DNA of 6,126 bases from Chloroflexota bacterium (lineage in GTDB: Bacteria; Chloroflexota; Limnocylindria; P2-11E): positions 1-6,126 of the forward strand of contig JANXXG010000293.1 in NCBI GenBank assembly GCA_025350745.1, written 5' to 3'. Positions 1 through 4,801 of the stretch are shown here, piece by piece. Every line of letters starts with the position of its first letter. The stretch's first letter is position 1. A program made the position numbers and the translations under genes. A model generated the notes under the pieces. That model did no database searches. It was not told where the DNA came from and saw nothing but the letters and a program-made list of their open reading frames with translations.

Positions 1-62
1 AGCACCGATGCGACCGCCAGAATCGCGAGCGCTAGAAGGGCCGCTGCTGCGAGCGGCCGGGC
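1..62 (-). other. Possible 5' part of a downstream gene (signal-peptide-like frame, no start codon)
   Basis: Read on the minus strand from base 62 to the window edge, one frame stays open and gives ARPLAAAALLALAILAVASV, preceded in frame by RS and KVR. A basic stretch followed by an Ala/Leu-rich hydrophobic run is what a signal peptide or signal anchor looks like, and it sits directly after the stop of the preceding minus-strand gene. The frame has no ATG, GTG or TTG upstream before an in-frame TGA in the end of that gene. The only GTG lies at the very edge, inside the hydrophobic run. It may therefore be a gene with a non-canonical start, a gene whose start is lost or mis-sequenced, or chance in GC-rich DNA. 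Confidence 0.2.
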
Positions 63-63
63 G

Positions 64-984
64 CTACGGACCTTTACGGAGGAAGACGTTCTGGGTCACG
101 TTCCCAGCACGGCCGGCGATGACGATCGGACCCGTCGAGCGGTACCCGCTCTTGATGTACGTGATGCCCCACCGGAGATTGCCTTGGCCGATCCAGAGAT
201 CGAGCGAATAGAAACCGGTCGAGTCGGTCTGGGCTTCACCGGGACAGCTCAGGATCGCGACGCTGATGCACACGTCGGGCACGCCGGCGCGGGTTACCGA
301 ATCCCAGACGTATCCCGAGACGTGCATGAGCTCACCGGGCGGGAACGTTTGCTTCGGGACCGGAGTCGGTATCGGCGTCGGCGCGGGCGTCGGCTGAGGC
401 GTCGGCGCGGGCGTCCCCCGGCCGTTCCCTGTTCCGGTGCCGGTGCCGGAGCCACCGGCGCCAGGCCCGCCGCCCGCGACGCCGGTGCCCGTGCCCGGCG
501 CCGGGGTGCTTGGCGCGTTCGGCGACGGGGTCTGTTCGACGATCGCGACCGGCGCGGCCGCGCCCGGCTGCGAGCGACCCTTCAATTGCGGCGGCGGGGT
601 CACCACGACGGCCTCGGTCGACGGCGTGGCCCCCTCGGGCGCACCTTCCGGCTCGGCGACGCGGATGTAGAAGAAGAGCGCGGCCATGAGCATCGCTGCG
701 GCGATCACCGCCGCGAACAGCCTGCGCCGATCCGCGCGCCGCGGCTCCTCGACTGGAACAAGCGTGGCCGCGCTGACGATCGCGGGACGGGTCATCCGGA
801 TCCGGGCGCTGCGCAAGGCCCGGCCGAATCGGATGCGGGTGTCACGCGCGAACCGCGCCTCGCCGACACCGAGGCTGACGCCGGCCAGCCGAAGCCGCGC
901 GGCGGCCCACGCCGCTTCGCGCAGACGTCCACGACGCCGTGCGAGGCGAAGGGCGCCGAGCCGGAGCGCGAGCTGCTCGTCCAT
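64..984 (-). CDS. Single-pass membrane protein with Pro/Gly/Thr-rich linker and C-terminal carboxypeptidase-regulatory-like (beta-sandwich) domain; TonB-like architecture
   Basis: This 306-residue protein is not a member of a named family that I can identify, but its layout is clear. Residues 1-88 are Arg/Ala-rich and presumably cytoplasmic. Residues 89-108 (LFAAVIAAAMLMAALFFYI) form one membrane helix. Residues 110-215 are a low-complexity linker with GTGTG runs and Pro-Thr repeats. Residues 220-306 begin with HVSGYVWDS and include the TDSTGFYSL and SGYRSTGP patterns, typical of CarboxypepD_reg/Cna-B-like beta-sandwiches. Cys239 and Cys247 lie close together in this outer domain and could form a disulfide. 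I chose the ATG at 984 because it shares its A with the TGA of the preceding gene (TGATG); a TTG lies one codon upstream. No strong ribosome site is visible, which fits translational coupling. Membrane helix, extended linker and terminal domain match TonB in outline, but I see no TonB C-terminal motif. It could instead be a cell-surface or wall-binding protein. Confidence 0.75.
   Translation of the reverse strand: MDEQLALRLGALRLARRRGRLREAAWAAARLRLAGVSLGVGEARFARDTRIRFGRALRSARIRMTRPAIVSAATLVPVEEPRRADRRRLFAAVIAAAMLMAALFFYIRVAEPEGAPEGATPSTEAVVVTPPPQLKGRSQPGAAAPVAIVEQTPSPNAPSTPAPGTGTGVAGGGPGAGGSGTGTGTGNGRGTPAPTPQPTPAPTPIPTPVPKQTFPPGELMHVSGYVWDSVTRAGVPDVCISVAILSCPGEAQTDSTGFYSLDLWIGQGNLRWGITYIKSGYRSTGPIVIAGRAGNVTQNVFLRKGP
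374..415. repeat. 18-bp direct repeat in the Pro-Thr linker of the TonB-like gene
   Basis: The 18-mer GGCGTCGGCGCGGGCGTC occurs at 374-391 and again at 398-415, a period of 24 bases. On the coding (minus) strand it encodes the alternating Pro-Thr/Pro-Ala track of the linker (within TPAPTPQPTPAPTPIPTP). An in-frame repeat with a period that is a multiple of three would let the linker expand or contract without frameshift. The neighbouring GTGTG-coding stretch (roughly 420-500) is also low complexity. Confidence 0.75.
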
Positions 985-1445
985 CAATAGAAGACATACA
1001 CGTCGAACGTGATCGACGTGCCCGTCGCGCCCGGCGCGAGCTCGTGATAGGTCTTCACCGTCGAACCAGCGAATGGACCTGTGGTGAGCCCGACCGTCGC
1101 GGCCTTCGCGATCAGATCACCGGTCCCAGCGTCGGCGTGCACGCCGTACGCGAGCACGATCGCCACTTTGCGGGCGGGCGCGACGGCCTCAAGCGACTTC
1201 AGGGCCTGCGCGGCGATGCGCGCCTGCTCGGCCGCGATCGCGTCGGGTGTCCCTCGCAGAAGGATGTCGGAATTGACGGCCACGCTGAACTCGATGTTCT
1301 TCGGGTCCACGCCCGGTGTGGTCTGCGACGACGCGGCGCTTGCCGACGTGTTCGCGGCGAGGAAGAGCGCGAAGAGCCCAAGGAGGATGTCGGCCCAGAG
1401 CCAGCCGACGATCGAGAGGGAGGTGCTGTCACCGGACTTGCGCAT
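984..1445 (-). CDS. Small membrane protein, one N-terminal helix with a membrane Asp plus extracytoplasmic alpha/beta domain; MotB/ExbD-like candidate
   Basis: The product has 153 residues. Residues 12-31 (IVGWLWADILLGLFALFLAA) form a single membrane helix, with Asp19 preceded by Trp15 and Trp17. A lone Asp near the start of the only helix is the hallmark of the ion-conducting subunit in MotB, ExbD, TolR and ZorB. Residues 48-153 appear to alternate strand-helix-strand-helix-strand: IEFSVAV, a helix around 68-88, KVAIVLAYGVHAD, a helix around 109-119, then TSITFDVYVFY. This could be an ExbD-like or reduced OmpA-like fold; no peptidoglycan-binding motif is evident. The start ATG at 1445 overlaps the upstream TGA as TGATG, and an AAGGA ribosome site lies just before it inside gene A. 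Its own stop overlaps the next ATG in the same way, so the three products are probably made together. The family assignment is inference from topology and the Asp, not from overall similarity. Confidence 0.75.
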   Translation of the reverse strand: MRKSGDSTSLSIVGWLWADILLGLFALFLAANTSASAASSQTTPGVDPKNIEFSVAVNSDILLRGTPDAIAAEQARIAAQALKSLEAVAPARKVAIVLAYGVHADAGTGDLIAKAATVGLTTGPFAGSTVKTYHELAPGATGTSITFDVYVFY

Positions 1446-2242
1446 CAGCGATCCTTGCGAACAGGGGCTCCGACCGGCTCACGGCCGTTCATCAGCTCCG
1501 CGGCGCGCGCGAGATCGGAGGCGGCGGCACGCAGCTCGCGGACGGTCGCCTCGAGATCGAAGAGCCGCTGCTCGCGCTCCATTGCGCGCTCGTAGATGCG
1601 ACGCTCCTCGGCGACCATCTGGTCGATCAGCTCGACCGAGGCCGGAAGGTCGAGGTCGCTCGTCGACAGGCTGAGCGCGTGCGCGATGAGACCGCGCAGC
1701 TCGGACTCCTTGAGCAAGACCTGCGTGCGGAGCGCGACGTCACGGACATCCGACCGGAAGTGGATGAGGAGGCTGAGGATGATGAGCACGCCGATGAGGC
1801 TCGCGTCGACGATCGCAAGGGTGCTGAAACGCATCACGGTGGCGACGCCGTCAAAGCCCTCCTGCCAGAGGAGCAGGAACGGGCGGGTCACCAGGTCCGG
1901 ACGCTTCGCGATGAGCTTCTCGTACGCGTCGGTCGCCGTCGAAAGGCCGAACCAGGTGACGGCGATCGGGGCGAACACCAGGACATTGCGTGCGACGTCG
2001 ATAAGACCCCAGGCGAGGCCCCGGGTGAAGACCAGGAGCTCTGCGACGGCATGGGGGTCGATCGCGCCGGCGTAGCCCTGGACCTCCTCGCGGTTGTCCT
2101 GACGGATCGCGACCGCGAGCCGCGACAGCAGCGTCGCGAGGGCAGCGTCACGGACGGCGACCTCACCGGAGAGGACGGCCAGCTGGTCAGCGGTGCGGTC
2201 GCGCTCGGCGGCGCGACCGTCAGGGGCAGCGACAACGCTCAT
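1445..2242 (-). CDS. Two-helix membrane protein with helical cytoplasmic tail; MotA/ExbB/ZorA-like candidate
   Basis: The product has 265 residues. The N-terminal 78 residues are polar and mostly helical. Two membrane segments are visible, about 79-103 (containing NVLVFAPIAVTWFGLSTA) and about 139-161 (FSTLAIVDASLIGVLIILSLLI). A 35-residue loop between them contains PFLLLWQEGF. Residues 162-265 are charged and probably alpha-helical or coiled-coil (EERRIYERAMEREQRLFDLEA around 212-232). The two helices plus loop could match ExbB helices 2 and 3, which line the channel: a small-residue segment ending in GL-S-A followed by an A-x-x-DAS-x-x-G helix. The cytoplasmic tail would then recall ZorA. 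No extra N-terminal helices are seen, so it would be smaller than MotA. It is the first gene of the operon and directly precedes the Asp-bearing single-helix protein, the order usual for such pairs. No Shine-Dalgarno is seen before ATG 2242. Function is not proven. Confidence 0.75.
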   Translation of the reverse strand: MSVVAAPDGRAAERDRTADQLAVLSGEVAVRDAALATLLSRLAVAIRQDNREEVQGYAGAIDPHAVAELLVFTRGLAWGLIDVARNVLVFAPIAVTWFGLSTATDAYEKLIAKRPDLVTRPFLLLWQEGFDGVATVMRFSTLAIVDASLIGVLIILSLLIHFRSDVRDVALRTQVLLKESELRGLIAHALSLSTSDLDLPASVELIDQMVAEERRIYERAMEREQRLFDLEATVRELRAAASDLARAAELMNGREPVGAPVRKDR

Positions 2243-2249
2243 GTCACAA

Positions 2250-2255
2250 AGCGTA
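2250..2255 (-). promoter_or_regulatory. Candidate -10 box of the three-gene membrane operon (leaderless start)
   Basis: On the minus strand TACGCT (pattern TAnnnT) ends 7 bases before the ATG at 2242, so transcription would start at or next to the first base of the codon. This agrees with the lack of a ribosome site. No convincing -35 hexamer is visible 16-18 bases upstream. Confidence 0.35.
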
Positions 2256-2411
2256 ACGCCGCAGCCCCGGCTGACTGCGTTGGCTCAGCGCATCAGAGTC
2301 CGATCAAACGGCTACGTAACGCACCTGCATGCCGGACGAACGATGACACCGGCCAAGCAGCCGTATTCGACGGTCGAACCATCGCCATCGCCGCCGTGGG
2401 GCTCCTGCTGC

Positions 2412-2440
2412 TTGCGACTGATGGAATGTGAAGGTACCAT
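2412..2440 (+). promoter_or_regulatory. Promoter of the MNT-HEPN module
   Basis: TTGCGA at 2412-2417 (four of six matches to TTGACA) and TACCAT at 2435-2440 (fits TAnnnT) are separated by exactly 17 bases. Transcription would begin near 2447, leaving a leader of about 24 bases that carries the AAGGAGG ribosome site at 2459-2465, five bases before ATG 2471. Confidence 0.55.
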
Positions 2441-2447
2441 ATGGTAC
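2434..2447. promoter_or_regulatory. Perfect 14-bp palindrome, likely operator of the MNT-HEPN module
   Basis: GTACCATATGGTAC is a perfect inverted repeat that covers the predicted -10 box and the expected transcription start. The half-site is partly repeated: TGGTA at 2442-2446 is mirrored again by TACCA at 2455-2459 just before the ribosome site. A bound dimer here would block RNA polymerase. The obvious candidate is the winged-helix part of the protein encoded immediately downstream, as autoregulation is common in toxin-antitoxin loci. Confidence 0.55.
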
Positions 2448-2470
2448 GTAGACATACCAAGGAGGCCGTG

Positions 2471-3097
2471 ATGCGATTGAGACGTCCGCTCGACGCAGCA
2501 TTCGCGACCCAGGGCCACGTACGCGTGCTGCGTGCCCTTGACGCATTGCCGCAAGGCTTGGCCGTCAGTGTGCGAGATCTCGCGCGCCGGTCAGGACTGC
2601 GCCACCCGCGCACGTCCGAGATCCTCGCGGACCTCAGGCTTCAGGGCGTGGCAACTGCTCAGCGGGCCGGCCGCGCGGACCTTTATCAGCTGAATAGAGA
2701 GCATCTGCTCTACCCGATACTGCAGCGACTGTTCCGTGATGAGATTGCTAGCGAAGAGGCGCTGGTCGAAGTCCTGCGTCAGGGTCTCTCGCCGGCAGCT
2801 CGCTACATCAAAGCGGCCTACGTCTTCGGTAGTGTGGCTCGTGGCGAGAGCGATGTTGCCAGCGACATCGACCTCGCGATCGTCGCGCCTCAGCCGGACG
2901 CGCCGGTCGTGACGAAGACGCTCGAGGCCCTCGCCGCTGTGGTGAAGCAGCGCTTTGGCAACGATCTCAGCATCCACGTGAGCAGCGAGCCGATGGACAC
3001 GCGCCGACGCGGCCGCGACCCGAGCAGGAACCTCTGGGAGCGCGTCGCTCGAGAAGGCGTCCCCATCCTGCCGGTGAAACGAGCGAGCCGTGCCTAA
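2471..3097 (+). CDS. Winged-helix/minimal nucleotidyltransferase (MNT) fusion, antitoxin-type partner of HEPN
   Basis: The product has 208 residues from the ATG at 2471, chosen because a strong AAGGAGG lies five bases upstream; an earlier in-frame ATG at 2441 lies inside the palindrome and has no ribosome site. Residues about 15-78 are a winged helix-turn-helix (VSVRDLARRSGLRHPRTSEILADL, then a wing around AGRADLYQL). Residues about 110-172 are a NTP_transf_2 (pol beta-like) domain with G120-S121-x-A-R-G, the pair Asp132 and Asp134 in SDID, and Asp165 as probable third metal ligand. All catalytic residues appear intact. In the MntA-HepT type, the MNT enzyme neutralises the HEPN ribonuclease by AMPylating it; the same role is inferred here. 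The gene overlaps the HEPN gene by 8 bases. The fused DNA-binding domain probably represses its own promoter. The alternative, a transcription factor with a nucleotidyltransferase sensor domain, cannot be excluded. Confidence 0.85.
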   Translation: MRLRRPLDAAFATQGHVRVLRALDALPQGLAVSVRDLARRSGLRHPRTSEILADLRLQGVATAQRAGRADLYQLNREHLLYPILQRLFRDEIASEEALVEVLRQGLSPAARYIKAAYVFGSVARGESDVASDIDLAIVAPQPDAPVVTKTLEALAAVVKQRFGNDLSIHVSSEPMDTRRRGRDPSRNLWERVAREGVPILPVKRASRA

Positions 3098-3518
3098 GGT
3101 CAAGATCATCCAGCGTCCACGGGCCGATGCGCCCGGCTACTTCCGCAAGGCCGAGCAGTTCTGCGTCGCGGCTGCCGCGGCGTTGAAGGCGGATCGCTAC
3201 GACGCCGCGATGCTCTGCGCAGTCCACGCTGGTATCAGTAGCGCCGACGCTGTCTGCGTCGGTCTCGGTGGGCGCCGATCCGGCGATCCAGACCACATGC
3301 GCGCGGCCGATCTCCTCGAGACCGTGGGTGCGAACTCGCCACCGATCAAGGAGAAGGCGCAGCTGCTGCGGTCGCTCATCCAGCTCAAGAACCGCGTCGA
3401 ATACGAGGACAAGCCTGCGACACGCGTCGACGCCGAAGCCGCGGCAAAGCGCTGCGAACGTCTCGTGAGCTGGGCGAAAGAGGAGCTCATCCGCGCTCGT
3501 CTGTTGCCGTCGCCCTGA
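3090..3518 (+). CDS. HEPN-domain protein, partner of the MNT gene (toxin candidate)
   Basis: The product has 142 residues and starts at GTG 3090, inside the last codons of the MNT gene, indicating coupled translation; no better in-frame start follows. It is all-helical by appearance: PGYFRKAEQFCVAAAAAL at 15-32, YDAAMLCAVHAGISSADAV at 37-55 (the typical first HEPN helices), then LLRSLIQLKNRVEYEDKPA at 92-110 and a last long helix at about 112-137. In canonical HEPN ribonucleases the third motif is R-x4-6-H. Here it is N101-R102-V-E-Y105-E106 with no His within reach, as in the group of HEPN domains ending in an R-x-E-Y-type motif. Tyr105 lies near where the AMPylated Tyr sits in HepT. His46 is the only other obvious candidate His in a conserved-looking position. 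It may be a ribonuclease with altered chemistry, or a non-catalytic binding partner of the MNT protein. Confidence 0.8.
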   Translation: MPKVKIIQRPRADAPGYFRKAEQFCVAAAAALKADRYDAAMLCAVHAGISSADAVCVGLGGRRSGDPDHMRAADLLETVGANSPPIKEKAQLLRSLIQLKNRVEYEDKPATRVDAEAAAKRCERLVSWAKEELIRARLLPSP

Positions 3519-3546
3519 CCAGCAGCTCTCACCAGCACGGCCCCGG

Positions 3547-4347
3547 TCAGAGCGCCGCTTCGAAGTCGTCCTTCACGCGACGGAAGTACGCGAAGCCGGC
3601 AGCGAACAGGACGAGCGCGAACGCCGCGCTGTACGCGAGCGAGCCCCACTCCGGCGGGAGCCCGTCGAGGAGCGCGCGCTGGAAGCCGACGATGATCGCG
3701 GTCATCGGGTTGAGGTACATGAGCTGGAGCTCCTGCGGCCGGTTCGCGAGGATCGCGATCGGGAACAGGATCGGCGTGAGGAAATACCAGGCGAGCAGGA
3801 CGATCCCGAGGATGTGCTCGACGTCTCTGAAGAACACGTTGAGTCCGGCGAGCAGGTACGCGAAGCCGAGGGCCATCACGAGCTCGATCGCGATGAGCAG
3901 GGGCACGTAGAGGAGTCCCTCCGGGTGCCGCGGCCCGAAGAGCGCGAGCACCACGAGCAGGATCACGAGGCTGAGGCCAAAGTTCACCAGCGCGGAAAGC
4001 ACGCTCGCTGCGGGGAGCAGCTGCACCGGCAGCTTGACCTTCTTCACGATCGCGCCGTTCGACACGATCGCGGCGGCGCCGCCAAGGAGCGAGCTCGAGA
4101 AGAACGTCCATGGCAAGAGACCGACGAAGAGGAAGATCGGGAACGACTTCTCGCCCGATGCAGTGATCGGCCGGCTCTGTAGCAGCACGCCGAACAGGAT
4201 CCAGAACACGATGAGCTGCAGCAGTGGATTGAGGAAATTCCAGGCGAAACCAAGGGCCGAGCCCTTGTAGCGGGCCCGGAGCTCTCGCCAGGCGAAGTTC
4301 GCAAGAAGCTCTCGCCGCTCGACCATCTCGCGCAGATCGGCGATCAC
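3547..4347 (-). CDS. ABC-2 type permease, polysaccharide/O-antigen export family (Wzm/TagG-like)
   Basis: The product has 266 residues, the usual length for this family. It shows the family motifs: RARYKGSALGFAWNFLNPL at 24-42, GAIVKKVKLPVQLLP at 98-112 (the region contacting the ATPase), LNVFFRDVEHI at 169-179, TPILFP at 191-196 and NPMTAIIVGFQRALL at 213-227. About six membrane helices are apparent. Relatives export undecaprenyl-linked O-antigen, teichoic acid or capsule chains across the inner membrane together with a separate ATPase (Wzt/TagH). No such ATPase is in the window: the next gene downstream is the convergent HEPN gene, 28 bases away, and upstream is a divergent lipoprotein. It is therefore either an orphan using a distant ATPase or separated from it by rearrangement. 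The GTG start at 4347 is supported by a leaderless-type -10; an internal ATG at residue 8 is the alternative. Confidence 0.9.
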   Translation of the reverse strand: MIADLREMVERRELLANFAWRELRARYKGSALGFAWNFLNPLLQLIVFWILFGVLLQSRPITASGEKSFPIFLFVGLLPWTFFSSSLLGGAAAIVSNGAIVKKVKLPVQLLPAASVLSALVNFGLSLVILLVVLALFGPRHPEGLLYVPLLIAIELVMALGFAYLLAGLNVFFRDVEHILGIVLLAWYFLTPILFPIAILANRPQELQLMYLNPMTAIIVGFQRALLDGLPPEWGSLAYSAAFALVLFAAGFAYFRRVKDDFEAAL

Positions 4348-4354
4348 TGAGCCA

Positions 4355-4360
4355 AGTCTA
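4355..4360 (-). promoter_or_regulatory. Candidate -10 box of the permease gene (leaderless start)
   Basis: On the minus strand TAGACT (pattern TAnnnT) lies exactly 7 bases before the GTG at 4347, and there is no ribosome site. The spacing is the same as before the membrane operon at 2242. No clear -35 box is visible. Confidence 0.35.
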
Positions 4361-4483
4361 GGCGGCCGTTACGCGACCTCCCGACCGTCGTTACCGATCC
4401 GTCGCGCTGCGATCGGCGGCGACCGACGAAGCGGCGAGTCGTATGCAACTGCTGGGACCGAGCCACTTCGCATGGAGGTCCTG

Positions 4484-4750
4484 ATGCGCAAGCCATTGCT
4501 TCTCACCGTCTCGATCCTCGCGGCCGTCGCCCTCGCCGGGTGCGCCGCAACGGAACAGCCGAACGGCGTCGCCGTCCGCGGCTATCAGGCTCCCGGAGGC
4601 TGGGCCCAGGTCGCCGAGCAGAAGGTCGCGGTCCAGGCGGACATCGCTCCGGGCCAGAGCGCATACGTGGGCGCGAGCGCCGACGGGTCGCTGATGGGCT
4701 TCCTCACCTCGGACGGCGTGATCCACTGGTACAAGACCTCGGCGCGATAA
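4484..4750 (+). CDS. Very small lipoprotein of unknown function
   Basis: The product has 88 residues from ATG 4484, preceded by GGAGG (4474-4478) at five bases; an ATG at 4472 overlaps that site and is unlikely. Residues 1-20 are a lipoprotein signal: basic MRK, a hydrophobic stretch, then the lipobox Leu17-Ala-Gly-Cys20. The mature part is only about 69 residues and is predicted to be lipid-anchored on the outer face of the membrane. It contains GYQAPGGWAQVAEQKVAVQA and ends in LTSDGVIHWYKTSAR, with alternating hydrophobic residues that suggest a small beta-rich domain. I do not recognise the family. It is divergent from the permease (136 bases between the two starts) and convergent with the ATPase, so it is probably transcribed alone. 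Confidence 0.75.
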   Translation: MRKPLLLTVSILAAVALAGCAATEQPNGVAVRGYQAPGGWAQVAEQKVAVQADIAPGQSAYVGASADGSLMGFLTSDGVIHWYKTSAR

Positions 4751-4783
4751 GCGCCGCGCGATCCAGCGGGTAGGGCCAACGCC

Positions 4784-4801
4784 GACCTCGCTGCTGAGGT
4801 C
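4784..4801. terminator. Hairpin between convergent lipoprotein and ATPase genes
   Basis: GACCTC (4784-4789) and GAGGTC (4796-4801) form a 6-bp stem with a 6-base loop in the 49-base gap between the two stop codons; the right arm covers part of the ATPase stop. There is no T-run on either side, so it is not a classical intrinsic terminator. It may simply be a shared stem that blocks read-through or protects the 3' ends. Confidence 0.35.

Noticed and set aside
184..990. Long plus-strand open frame of 268 codons across the TonB-like gene
   Set aside because: It is very Arg-rich, lies antisense to a gene with clear membrane helix and domain pattern, and has no ribosome site; it is a shadow of GC-rich coding DNA.
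64..2242. Complete Zorya defence system
   Set aside because: Genes A and B resemble ZorA/ZorB in layout, but no ZorC, ZorD helicase or ZorE nuclease is present, and the third gene has a linker and beta-sandwich domain instead.
1316..2431. Plus-strand open frame of 371 codons across genes A and B
   Set aside because: Antisense to two overlapping genes with convincing membrane helices; its composition (Arg/Asp/Glu-rich, no domain) is that of a mirror frame.
3518..3547. Terminator between the convergent HEPN and permease genes
   Set aside because: TGACC and GGTCA are complementary across the gap, but the loop is long, the stem only five bases and there is no T-run.
3197..4111. Minus-strand frame of 304 codons overlapping the permease and HEPN genes
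   Set aside because: Arg/Pro/Ala-rich with no domain. It conflicts with the ABC-2 permease and HEPN frames, which have recognisable motifs.
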